From JBBRWO01 sp964388455 (GTDB lineage: Bacteria; Actinomycetota; Coriobacteriia; Anaerosomatales; JAAXUF01): a stretch of 14,016 bases of DNA. Below, one piece after another: positions 1 to 7,160 of this stretch; the first letter of the stretch is position 1; every line of letters begins with the position of its first letter. The DNA is taken from the NCBI GenBank assembly GCA_964388455.1, contig CAYMAN010000041.1, positions 1 through 14,016 of the forward strand, written 5' to 3'. A program made the position numbers and the translations under genes. The notes under the pieces are model-generated. The model did not search any database. It was not told the origin of the DNA and saw only the letters and a program-made list of their open reading frames with translations.

Positions 1-20
1 ACAGACATACTGTTTGTCTG

Positions 21-52
21 GAAGAGGCGATCCCGAAAGGGGTCGCCTCTTC
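21..52 (+). terminator. Strong GNRA-loop hairpin, probable terminator of an upstream unit
   Basis: A 14-bp stem (arms 21-34 and 39-52, one T-G wobble, otherwise perfect) closes on the tetraloop gaaa, a GNRA-type loop. A second small inverted repeat, cagaca/tgtctg, lies just before it at 2-7 and 15-20. The bases after the stem (tgcgtagtt) are not a real T-run, so this is not a textbook intrinsic terminator, although GC-rich stems without a T-tract are common ends in high-GC actinobacteria. It lies before the promoter of the chemosensory operon and most likely ends whatever lies to the left of the window. A processed RNA end is also possible. Confidence 0.6.
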
Positions 53-70
53 TGCGTAGTTGAGCCGTTC

Positions 71-99
71 TTACCAGCACCTATTCCGGGTGTTACGAT
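71..99 (+). promoter_or_regulatory. Possible sigma70-type promoter of the chemosensory operon
   Basis: A ttacca hexamer (71-76) and a tacgat hexamer (94-99) are separated by 17 bases. Each matches the housekeeping consensus at 4 of 6 positions, including the key TA...T of the -10. A start near 106 would give a leader of about 70 bases, containing a small hairpin (cccgc 118-122 / gcggg 128-132), before the aggagg at 166-171. The location between a terminator-like hairpin and the first gene supports the call, but the hexamers are weak. Confidence 0.35.
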
Positions 100-177
100 G
101 GAGCCGCATCGCATCTCCCCGCGGCTTGCGGGTCGACCGTTGAACTGATGACGTGGCATTCAATCAGGAGGAATCTC

Positions 178-924
178 GTGGCGCTCGAGGGCAACCTCAA
201 GGACTTCTCTATCGACGACATGTTCCGTCTGCTTGCGTCTGGATCGAAGTCCGGCACGCTGCACGTGGACGGCGCCGAGGGTGAAGGTATCGTCGGGTTC
301 CGTGACGGCGAGGTGTTCTTCGCATCTGCCGGCGGTCCGCGTGAGCTCGTCGGCAAGCGGCTCGTTCGGGCATCCATCATCTCCGAAAAGCAGCTCCGCC
401 AAGCGCAGGGGCTGATGAAGATCCAGAAGAAGGACAAGGCCAAGCGCAAGCTCGGACAGATCCTGGTGGACGAGGGATATCTCGACTCCGAGGTGCTCGC
501 ATCGTTCATCCGCGAACAGATTGCGACTGCGCTGTTCGATCTCCTGCGCTGGGAAGAGGGCGAGCTCAGGTTCGAACCCGATGAGGATATCGCCGACGTG
601 GATCTGGGACTGACTGTACAGGTCGATGAGGTGCTTGCCGAGGCCGGACGTCGGCTCGAGACATGGAAGAAGATTCGCGACAAGATTCCGTCGCTGGACA
701 CTCGTTTCGCCATGGCCTCCGGCCCAGGACAGAAGCCGATGGAGATTCACCTCAAGCCGCGTGAGTGGATGCTTCTGTGCTATCTGCACGGCAGTCGCAG
801 CGTGGCTGAGCTTGTCGAGCTCACCGGATACAACGATTTCGAAACCGCACGGATTCTCTACGGCATGTATGCCGGCGGGTTGATCGTCAAGGTGGGTCCT
901 GCGGGCGAACCTTTGACGGAGTGA
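178..924 (+). CDS. DUF4388 (PATAN-type) domain protein, first gene of the chemosensory operon
   Basis: A 248-residue soluble protein with no signal peptide or membrane segment. The GTG at 178 is chosen because aggagg (166-171) lies six bases before it and the protein then opens directly with the domain (MALEGNLKDFSIDDMFRLLA). An ATG at 148 would add ten residues but has no ribosome site. Residues 3-60 match the start of DUF4388/PATAN (SGTLHV..., GFRDGEVFFA). Residues 59-118 carry two helical repeats, the second being KLGQILVDEGYLDSEVL, similar in shape to the MshEN motif. Residues 119-137 (LFDLLRWEEGELRFEP) are typical of DUF4388. The C-terminal part (194-240) looks like a small winged helix. 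PATAN domains accompany response regulators, and in cyanobacteria a PATAN regulator contacts the pilus motor PilB. Its job here is inferred to be signalling output or scaffolding. Family assignment is fairly sure; function is not. Confidence 0.85.
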   Translation: MALEGNLKDFSIDDMFRLLASGSKSGTLHVDGAEGEGIVGFRDGEVFFASAGGPRELVGKRLVRASIISEKQLRQAQGLMKIQKKDKAKRKLGQILVDEGYLDSEVLASFIREQIATALFDLLRWEEGELRFEPDEDIADVDLGLTVQVDEVLAEAGRRLETWKKIRDKIPSLDTRFAMASGPGQKPMEIHLKPREWMLLCYLHGSRSVAELVELTGYNDFETARILYGMYAGGLIVKVGPAGEPLTE

Positions 925-928
925 GCCA

Positions 929-2485
929 GTGACCGGCGCGAGTGAAAGTCTGAAGAAGGATCTAAGCCCTGAGGAGTTCGAGCGGTTCAGGGATTGGATT
1001 CATCAGCACTCAGGCATCTACCTCGAAGAAACCAAGGTCGACTCATTGCGAATCTCGCTTGTGACCCGTGCGACTCGCTTCGGATTCATCGACTACGCCG
1101 AGTACTTCCGCTTTCTGTCACACGACGAGGATGAGTTCAAGGAACTCATGAATCTCGTGACGATCAACGAGACTTCGTTCTTTCGCTTTCCTGCCCAGTT
1201 CGACGCCCTGCGCGACAAGGTGATTCCTGAGATCTTGGAGTCGAAGTCGAAGGTGAGCCGATCGTTCAGGGTTTGGTCGGCGGGCTGCTCAACGGGCGAA
1301 GAGCCCTACACGGTGGCCATGTCTTTGCTCGACTCGGGTCTCGACGGACTGGGGTATCGAACCGAGGTCCTCGGCACGGATGTGTCCACGCAGGCGCTCG
1401 AGAAGGCCAAGCACGCGGTGTATCCGGCCAAGTCGCTCGCAGGATTACCTCAGAGCATCGCCCAACGTTGGTTCGAGACGGTGAAGGGCGGCCATCGCCC
1501 AGTGGAGCGCGTTCGCGACACTGTCGATCTCTCGTACCACAACCTGATTAAGGAGCCCTATCCGCTCGTGCTGCTGGCGAACTGGGACGTGATCTTCTGC
1601 CGCAACGTCACCATCTACTTCCGCCTTGAGTCCACGCGGCGTGTCGTCAACAACTTCTACGAGTCACTGAACCCCGGAGGCTATCTCTTCATCGGCCATT
1701 CCGAGACGCTCACATCGATCTCTGACCGATTCGAGCCGGTCGAGGTGGGCGGGGTGTTCCTGTATCGCAAGCCGGTGCCGCGGAGGTTCTTCTCCTTCGA
1801 CGACGTGGTGTCGAGCAGGGGTGTGACTCCGGTTCGCAAGCCACGCACCCGGACCGCCGATCTCTCCCGTGAGCAGTCCGGTGCCGACATCAGGGGCAGG
1901 CTGAAGTCATCTGAGAAGCGCGTTCCATCGCGACCCAAGGCCGTGCCGACTGAGACGCCGTTGGATTCGCGTGAGGAAGTCGCGGCGCTGGTAAGCCGGG
2001 CGCACGAGAGTCTCGAGCGAGGTGAGCCGGGAGCGGCACGCCTGCTCGCCGACAAGGCGCTGAAACTCGATGACCGCAACGTTGATGCCCTGCTCGCCAG
2101 GGCGTTCGGGTTCGCTGACTCCGGCGACTTCGAGGCGGCTGTCGCTGATGCGACTGCAGCACTGGCGATCAACCCGCTCCTCGCGGCCGGACGCTACATT
2201 CTAGGAGTCATCTATCTTCGACAAGGCGACCCCGTGGCCGCGTCCAATGAGTTCAAACGTACTCTGTACATCGATTCGGACTTTGTGTTGGCCCACCTGA
2301 ACCTGGCGAACATCCATCGCCAGCAGGGCAATATCGACGATGCGTGCCGCGAATACCAGAACACCATACGCGCGTTGTATCGCGCTCCGGAGGGTGATTG
2401 GACGGCCTTTCTGGGAGGCTTCAAACCCGACCTGCTGGTCCAGATTTGTGAGCGCAGTCTGCTAGAGTGTGGCAAGGGACGTTAA
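929..2485 (+). CDS. cheR: CheR-type chemoreceptor methyltransferase with C-terminal TPR repeats
   Basis: SAM-dependent methyltransferase that makes glutamate methyl esters on chemoreceptors (adaptation), acting in the cytoplasm at the receptor array. Of 518 residues, 10-75 are the helical CheR N-terminal domain, followed by the INETSFFRF motif (79-87). The SAM-binding domain holds WSAGCSTGEEPYT (116-128), GTDVS with the adenosine-binding Asp (149-153) and VIFCRNVTIYF (221-231). Residues 300-345 are a basic, low-complexity linker, and about 347-485 form TPR-like helical repeats (for example YILGVIYLRQGDPVAASNEF, 423-442). Classical CheR is about 280 residues, so the tail nearly doubles it. CheR-TPR fusions are known in alternative chemosensory systems, where the TPR serves protein contacts. 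The start is GTG, four bases after the previous stop, with acggag seven bases upstream, implying coupled translation. The receptor of this operon has no CheR-docking pentapeptide, so the TPR may supply the docking. Confidence 0.93.
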   Translation: MTGASESLKKDLSPEEFERFRDWIHQHSGIYLEETKVDSLRISLVTRATRFGFIDYAEYFRFLSHDEDEFKELMNLVTINETSFFRFPAQFDALRDKVIPEILESKSKVSRSFRVWSAGCSTGEEPYTVAMSLLDSGLDGLGYRTEVLGTDVSTQALEKAKHAVYPAKSLAGLPQSIAQRWFETVKGGHRPVERVRDTVDLSYHNLIKEPYPLVLLANWDVIFCRNVTIYFRLESTRRVVNNFYESLNPGGYLFIGHSETLTSISDRFEPVEVGGVFLYRKPVPRRFFSFDDVVSSRGVTPVRKPRTRTADLSREQSGADIRGRLKSSEKRVPSRPKAVPTETPLDSREEVAALVSRAHESLERGEPGAARLLADKALKLDDRNVDALLARAFGFADSGDFEAAVADATAALAINPLLAAGRYILGVIYLRQGDPVAASNEFKRTLYIDSDFVLAHLNLANIHRQQGNIDDACREYQNTIRALYRAPEGDWTAFLGGFKPDLLVQICERSLLECGKGR

Positions 2486-2556
2486 GCACCGCTAAAGCCG
2501 CCCGCACCAGAGGGCGATACATGACTACGAGTGACCTTGACGAGGGGAGTTTCTGC

Positions 2557-2937
2557 ATGGCGAACGCGCGAATCCTCGCGGTCGACGATAGCCCGACGAT
2601 TCTGGAGATGATCAAGGCGATTCTCCTGTCCGGCGGGTATGAGGTCATCACGGCGGCAGACGGTGCCGAGGCACTGGAAACCGCCCGCGCCGAGATGCCC
2701 GATCTGATCCTCCTCGACGTGATGCTGCCTAAACTGGACGGCTACCGTGTGTGCCGGCTTCTGAAGTTCGATCAGAAGTACAAGGCGATTCCGATCATCA
2801 TGCTCACGGCCAAGACCGAGGAGCAGGCGATGGCTACCGGAATCCGGACCGGAGCAAATCAGTACCTCACCAAGCCGATCGAGCCGGAGAGGCTTCTTTC
2901 GGCTGTCGCCGAGGAACTCTCCAAGGTTCAGGGCTAG
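2557..2937 (+). CDS. Single-domain CheY-like response regulator
   Basis: A 126-residue receiver domain with no output domain. Acidic pocket D10-D11, phospho-acceptor D54 (LILLDVMLP), switch Thr T84 (IMLTAK) and Lys K106 (YLTKP) are all present, so it should be phosphorylated by the CheA of this operon. Start at ATG 2557 is preferred because ggggag (2544-2549) is seven bases away and the domain begins at once. An in-frame ATG at 2521, with agaggg before it, would add twelve residues and cannot be excluded. The gap to cheR is about 70 bases, the largest inside the operon. With no DNA-binding domain, the output must be a protein contact. Likely targets are a pilus motor, a switch protein or the neighbouring GspE-like protein. 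The sequence resembles PilG/PilH-type and free CheY-type receivers; the two cannot be told apart here. Confidence 0.93.
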   Translation: MANARILAVDDSPTILEMIKAILLSGGYEVITAADGAEALETARAEMPDLILLDVMLPKLDGYRVCRLLKFDQKYKAIPIIMLTAKTEEQAMATGIRTGANQYLTKPIEPERLLSAVAEELSKVQG

Positions 2938-2953
2938 TAGGCGAGGGGCGCGA

Positions 2954-4792
2954 ATGGCTGAATCGACGACGATAGCGGGTCGCGTTCTTGACGCACTCGT
3001 CACCACAGGGCTCGTCACCGCTGATCAATTGGTCGGCGCGCGGGCGGTCGCGCCATCCGAGGGCGCCGCTGGACGTGCTTTGGTCGATCGCGGGCTTCTC
3101 AGCGCCGTGCAGTTGGCGACAGTGCTTGAAGATGAGCTCGGCATCCCGCGAGTCGATATGGCCAGCTACGCGCCTGACGACGAGGCGCTCGAACTGGTGA
3201 CGGCATCGATGGCACGCGAGCGCGGATTCCTGCCGATGTTCGAGATCGAGGGAATGCTCACGGTGGCGATTGGTCGCGCCGAGGACGTGTTCATGCTCGA
3301 TGAGCTCGCTGTCGAGCTGCGCGTCGAGATCGAGGCCGTGCTCGCCGACGAACCTGCCGTCCGAGATGCCATCGTGCAGTACTACGGTGAGCCGACGCAG
3401 TCGGTCGAGGCCTCGGGCGACGCGGGATTCCCAGGCCTTGACGACGACATCGAGATATCGGCGGCCGACTTTTTCGACGTCGCCGACGATTCGCCTGTGG
3501 TGGTGGTCGCCGGCGCGGTTCAGCCCACGTCCTCCGACGCCGAGGTGGCGAACCTCGCGCAGACGGTCGAAGAGGTGGTCGAGGCAGCCGCTCCGGAAGG
3601 TCGACCCAGCGTCGACCTCGATGTGCTCGCGGTTGCAGATGACCGCAAGGTAGCCGTACTCGTAGCCGACATCCTTGAGCAGGCCGTCGCGCGCGGCGCC
3701 AGCCGCATCCACCTGTTTCCGTACAAGAACGACTTCTTCCTCGTCTTTCGCATCAAGGGTCGCCTCGAGAAGATCTCCTCGGCGCCACTCTCGATGCAGG
3801 GGCCTTTGGTTGACGGCTTCAAGAGCTACGCCAAGCTCGGCCGCGTGGGTGCGGATGTGCCGGCGCTCGGCAGACTCCACGCCGAGATCGGCGGCAAGCA
3901 GATCGTGCTCACACTGTCCTCGGTTCCGACGGTCGCCGGTCAGCGACTGGTGATCTCGCTTTCGGCCGCCAAGCCACAGCCGCGTGATTTCCTTGAGCTC
4001 GGCATGAGCGAAGCCGAGTCGAGGGCGCTGCAGGCCATGGTCGAGCGCGGTCGTGGCATTCTCCTGATCGCGGCCCCCGTGGCCGGCGGTCGTTCAAGCA
4101 CCTACTACGCGTTGCTCAGCCATGCTGCCGCCGTCGGCAAGACGGTCTACAGCGTCGAGCGCTCGATCGAGTACGAGATCCCTGCTGTCGCGCAGGTGCT
4201 GGTAAACCCGGGTTCGCCCGTGGGAGCCGCCTCGTATTTCTCGGCGGGGATTCGGCAGGATACCGACGTCATGGCGATCGACTCGATGCAGTCGGTTGAG
4301 GACGTGCACCTTGCGATCGAGGCCGCCGGCCTGGGCAAGCTCGTGATCGCCACGTTCGCGGGAGCCGACATCGCTTCGGCGACGCGTCGCATGCTCGACC
4401 TGGGTGCCGAGCCCGTATCGCTCGGCAGTGCGCTTACTCTGGGTGTTGGACAGCGCGTCGTGCGGACCAACTGCCACAACTGCTCAGGCGACGAAAAGAC
4501 ACCGCTCAGTGACAAGATCCCGGGCGCTGCCAAGGGGATGACCACGCGCAAGGGAACCGGATGCCCGAACTGCGGCAAAAGCGGGTTCGCCGGCGCCACG
4601 GGCATCTTCGAGGTGCTGCCATTCACGGAGCCGGTGCGGGCCGAGGTCGCCAACGGGGCCAGCAAGCAGCAGTTGCAGGCCGCTGCGCTTTCCGCCGGGA
4701 TGCGCCCGATGGTCGCTTCCGGGCTCGCCAAGGTGAAAGACGGTCATGTGAGTGCCGAGGAACTCGACCGCGTCCTGCGGTTCAGCGTGTGA
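2954..4792 (+). CDS. Degenerate GspE/PilB-family protein (predicted pseudo-ATPase) in a chemosensory operon
   Basis: A 612-residue soluble protein; ATG with gagggg five bases upstream, 16 bases after the receiver gene. Residues 8-145 are a type II secretion/pilus ATPase N-terminal (MshEN-like) domain, 150-225 an acidic linker, and 228-612 the secretion-ATPase fold, recognisable from IHLFP, FRIKGRLEK, SSVPTVAGQRLVI and IRQDTDV. The catalytic motifs are broken. Walker A GPTGSGKTT is APVAGGRSS (374-382), with Arg380 for the lysine. The Asp box EDP is ERS (402-404). Walker B VGEIRD is IDSMQS (442-447), with no catalytic Glu. In the His box, TLH is TFA (467-469). The zinc site is intact: CHNC (507-510) and CPNC (537-540). 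The reading frame is open with normal composition, so this is a conserved fold that probably does not hydrolyse ATP, rather than a decayed gene. No pilus genes adjoin it. Expected role, by inference only: scaffold or regulator linking the array to a pilus motor or to a nucleotide signal. Confidence 0.85.
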   Translation: MAESTTIAGRVLDALVTTGLVTADQLVGARAVAPSEGAAGRALVDRGLLSAVQLATVLEDELGIPRVDMASYAPDDEALELVTASMARERGFLPMFEIEGMLTVAIGRAEDVFMLDELAVELRVEIEAVLADEPAVRDAIVQYYGEPTQSVEASGDAGFPGLDDDIEISAADFFDVADDSPVVVVAGAVQPTSSDAEVANLAQTVEEVVEAAAPEGRPSVDLDVLAVADDRKVAVLVADILEQAVARGASRIHLFPYKNDFFLVFRIKGRLEKISSAPLSMQGPLVDGFKSYAKLGRVGADVPALGRLHAEIGGKQIVLTLSSVPTVAGQRLVISLSAAKPQPRDFLELGMSEAESRALQAMVERGRGILLIAAPVAGGRSSTYYALLSHAAAVGKTVYSVERSIEYEIPAVAQVLVNPGSPVGAASYFSAGIRQDTDVMAIDSMQSVEDVHLAIEAAGLGKLVIATFAGADIASATRRMLDLGAEPVSLGSALTLGVGQRVVRTNCHNCSGDEKTPLSDKIPGAAKGMTTRKGTGCPNCGKSGFAGATGIFEVLPFTEPVRAEVANGASKQQLQAAALSAGMRPMVASGLAKVKDGHVSAEELDRVLRFSV

Positions 4793-4799
4793 GGACATC

Positions 4800-5318
4800 A
4801 TGACCAAGAGCCCCGAGATATCCCTGTCACCTCAAAGCGAGACCGAGCCGGAAGAGGGCATTGAGTCAGGTGGTGCGTACCTGCTGGTAGAGCGCGCCGT
4901 CGCATTCTTCCTGGCAGGTCAACGGTATGCGTTGCCTATCGACCGCGTGAACGAGATCCAGCAGATTGTCGCCTTCTCCGACGTACCTTCTGGGGGAAGC
5001 GCGGTTGTCGGTATGATCAACCTGCGTGGCAACGTGATCCCCGCCATCGACCTGCGAAGGTTGGTGCGACTCGAGCCTCGCGAGTACACGCTCGAGACGC
5101 CGATGATCATCACTTGGTCCCGTGGTCAGACGGTGGCGCTCATCGTCGATGAGGTGCAAGACGTACTCGAACTCCCCGACGGCTGTCTGCAGGGGGCCCC
5201 GCCCATGCACGCGCTGTCATCGAAGATGATTGGCGTGTGTCGCATGGAGGACGGACTCATCTACTTGCTCGACGTTGATCTCCTGCTCAGTGCCGAGTCG
5301 ATTCAGGCGGCAGGGTGA
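4800..5318 (+). CDS. cheW: CheW-like coupling protein, first copy
   Basis: A 172-residue adaptor that bridges chemoreceptor tips and CheA. Residues 1-28 are an acidic, disordered leader and 32-165 a single CheW domain with VAFFLAGQRYALPIDRV (34-50), the NLRG turn (74-77, containing the conserved Arg) and VALIVDEVQDV (112-122). ATG 4800 is chosen because gagga lies four bases upstream and the previous stop is seven bases before it; an upstream in-frame ATG at 4752 lies inside the preceding gene and adds unrelated residues. The 3' end overlaps the start of the second cheW. The two copies are clearly different in sequence, so they are not a recent tandem duplication and probably have distinct places in the array. 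Confidence 0.93.
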   Translation: MTKSPEISLSPQSETEPEEGIESGGAYLLVERAVAFFLAGQRYALPIDRVNEIQQIVAFSDVPSGGSAVVGMINLRGNVIPAIDLRRLVRLEPREYTLETPMIITWSRGQTVALIVDEVQDVLELPDGCLQGAPPMHALSSKMIGVCRMEDGLIYLLDVDLLLSAESIQAAG

Positions 5319-5872
5319 TGATGGATCCCACGCATCACTCACATGCATTGTCTGAGACCGCCCAGGAGGTCCTCGCTCGCCGAGCCGAGTCGCTCTCGTT
5401 GCGTGAGGTCGACGAGGAGACGTCGGATCATCTGTCGCTGCTGCTCTTCCGAATTGGCGAGGAGTGGTACGCCGTCGGTGTGGGCGCGGTTCGCGAGATC
5501 TTCCAGGAGTACGAGGTCACCTCGATTCCGTGCGTACCGGAGTTCATCCTCGGCGTCGTGAACGTCCGAGGAGAGATCCTCTCGGTCACTGATCCCGCCA
5601 TCATGATGCACATCGGATCCATCCAGGAGACAGATGGCGTCAAACCCCCGGCGATCGTGATCGCAGACGACGAAGTTGCGACTGCAGTCGTCGTCGACGA
5701 GATCGGCGACATCACCGATGTGCCGAACGGCTCCATCGAGCCGCCGGTCAGCATCATCGACCGGGCTCAAGCTGAGTTCATCGAAGGCTCCGTGTTCGTC
5801 GGCGGCGCCATGGTTGGTCTTCTGAAGGTGGCTCGTATCCTCGAGCCGATCGGAGCAACGAGCAAGAACTAG
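5318..5872 (+). CDS. CheW-like coupling protein, second copy
   Basis: A 184-residue CheW-domain protein. Residues 1-36 form an extension starting MMDPTHHSHALSETAQ, then the CheW domain follows with LLLFRIGEEWYAVGVGAVRE (41-60), NVRG (82-85) and TAVVVDEIGDI (122-132). The start region reads gtgatgatg: ATG 5318 overlaps the previous stop by one base, with aggcgg seven bases upstream, while ATG 5321 and GTG 5315 are also possible and change the protein by one residue either way. Translational coupling to the first cheW is likely. This copy resembles the CheW proteins that accompany alternative, non-flagellar systems, but that is only an impression from the sequence. The receptor gene follows after about 30 bases. 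Confidence 0.92.
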   Translation: MMDPTHHSHALSETAQEVLARRAESLSLREVDEETSDHLSLLLFRIGEEWYAVGVGAVREIFQEYEVTSIPCVPEFILGVVNVRGEILSVTDPAIMMHIGSIQETDGVKPPAIVIADDEVATAVVVDEIGDITDVPNGSIEPPVSIIDRAQAEFIEGSVFVGGAMVGLLKVARILEPIGATSKN

Positions 5873-5903
5873 GTCAGGCTGGCATTCGAAGGCAGGGGAC
5901 GGC

Positions 5904-7130
5904 ATGAAGTTGATCAACTGGTATCGCGGCAGCTTCTCAAACCGCATTACCGTCATCATCACGTTGCTCGTGATGGCGGTGTGTGTTGTGGAGACGGCGC
6001 TGTTCTTCGTCTTCTTTGGTGACGAGCTCGTGATGGGCGCGGAATTCTCAACGGACCTCATGTTCATCGCGCTTGGCTCCGCGGTGATATTCCTTGTATT
6101 CGTGCTGGTCGTGTTCTTTGTGGTCCGCAGATTCATGCGGCCGTTGCACGAAGTCGTCGAATCGGTTCGCCTCGCATGCCAGGGAGAGATCGGCCAGAAG
6201 GTCGAGGTGACGACTCATGACGAGATCGGGACCCTGGCAACCTCGTACAACCAGATGCTCGACCTCATCGTCTATCTGATCAGGCAGACACAGGAGTCCA
6301 GCCGCCGACTCTCACAGTCTTCAAACGAGATCCTCTCGGCAACCGAGCAGCAGGCTTCCGGTTCCGCCGAGCAGGCCGCCTCTATCTCAGAGACCACTGC
6401 CACCATGGAGGAGCTTGCCAGCACCTACCGCCAGATCGCCGAGAACGCCGACCAGGTGGTCACCATGGCGGAGGCTTCGCTCGGAAGTGCCGAGTCTGGC
6501 CAGCAGGCCGTCTCCAACACCCTCACGGCCATGGAGCAGATCAAGTCACGTACTCAGGCCTCGGCAAACAAGATTCTCGCGCTCGGTGAGCGCAGTCAGC
6601 AGATAGGTCAGGTCCTCGCGATTATCAACTCGATTGCCGACCAGACAAAGATCCTCGCCCTCAACGCCGCAATCGAGGCCGCACGCGCCGGTGAAGCCGG
6701 GAAGGGCTTCTCGGTGGTCGCTATCGAGATCCGCAAGCTTGCCGAGTCCGTCGTCGAGTCGACAGGCGAGATTGGCTCGATCATGACCGAGATCCAGAGT
6801 TCCGCGAACGACCTGGTGATTTCCACCGAGCAAGAGCTCAAGCAGGTCCAGTCTGGCGTCGAGCTCGCGCACACCACGGGTGAGAGCCTCGACAGAATCC
6901 TTGACCTCGTCGAGCAGACCACCGTCGCGGCCAAGGAGATATCGGCCGCGACGCAGCAGCAGAAGAGCGCCACGGACCAGGTCGTCAAGGCGATGCGCGA
7001 GGTCGCTGCGGTAGCGCAGCAGACGGCGGCCGGCTCACGTCAGGTCGCCTCCGCCGCCGAGGCACTCTCGGGGATGGCACGCGAGTCCTCGCAGGTCGGT
7101 TCCGCCTTCCAGATCGTCGACGGCCACTAG
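5904..7130 (+). CDS. Methyl-accepting chemotaxis protein lacking an extracellular sensor domain
   Basis: A 408-residue inner-membrane receptor. Two transmembrane helices lie at about 15-38 and 52-75, joined by a loop of only about 15 residues (GDELVMGAEFSTD, 39-51), so there is no periplasmic ligand domain. A HAMP domain (about 75-125) with the DEIG motif (106-109) leads into a long coiled-coil signalling hairpin. The conserved tip is IADQTKILALNAAIEAARAG (244-263), and Glu/Gln pairs suited to methylation occur near 148-165 and 343-360. It ends ...FQIVDGH with no NWETF-like CheR/CheB tether. ATG 5904 has agggga four bases upstream. It should couple through both CheW proteins to CheA. With no outside domain, the signal could be membrane state, an intracellular ligand, or a partner protein such as the DUF4388 or GspE-like product. 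The fold is certain; the stimulus is unknown. Confidence 0.95.
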   Translation: MKLINWYRGSFSNRITVIITLLVMAVCVVETALFFVFFGDELVMGAEFSTDLMFIALGSAVIFLVFVLVVFFVVRRFMRPLHEVVESVRLACQGEIGQKVEVTTHDEIGTLATSYNQMLDLIVYLIRQTQESSRRLSQSSNEILSATEQQASGSAEQAASISETTATMEELASTYRQIAENADQVVTMAEASLGSAESGQQAVSNTLTAMEQIKSRTQASANKILALGERSQQIGQVLAIINSIADQTKILALNAAIEAARAGEAGKGFSVVAIEIRKLAESVVESTGEIGSIMTEIQSSANDLVISTEQELKQVQSGVELAHTTGESLDRILDLVEQTTVAAKEISAATQQQKSATDQVVKAMREVAAVAQQTAAGSRQVASAAEALSGMARESSQVGSAFQIVDGH

Positions 7131-7160
7131 GTCGATGGCGCGAGAAGAGAGTCGGTAACG

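Noticed and set aside
148..177. An earlier ATG for the DUF4388 protein
   Set aside because: It has no ribosome-binding site, and the extra ten residues overlap the strong aggagg that serves GTG 178.
2467..2556. Earlier starts for the CheY-like protein (GTG 2467, ATG 2521)
   Set aside because: 2467 lies within the end of cheR and gives non-homologous residues. 2521 has a moderate ribosome site but adds residues outside the receiver fold, so 2557 is preferred, though 2521 is not excluded.
2867..3880. A 337-codon open frame on the - strand
   Set aside because: It lies fully opposite the receiver and GspE-like genes, its translation is rich in Arg/His with no recognisable domain, and such antisense frames are expected in high-GC DNA.
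2954..4792. Calling this gene a working pilus extension or secretion ATPase (pilB/gspE)
   Set aside because: The Walker A lysine, Walker B glutamate, Asp-box and His-box residues are all absent, so a motor gene symbol would mislead.
5339..6136. A 265-codon open frame on the - strand opposite the second cheW and the receptor start
   Set aside because: There is no domain, the composition is Asp/Arg/His-skewed, and it overlaps two clear genes; treated as a shadow.
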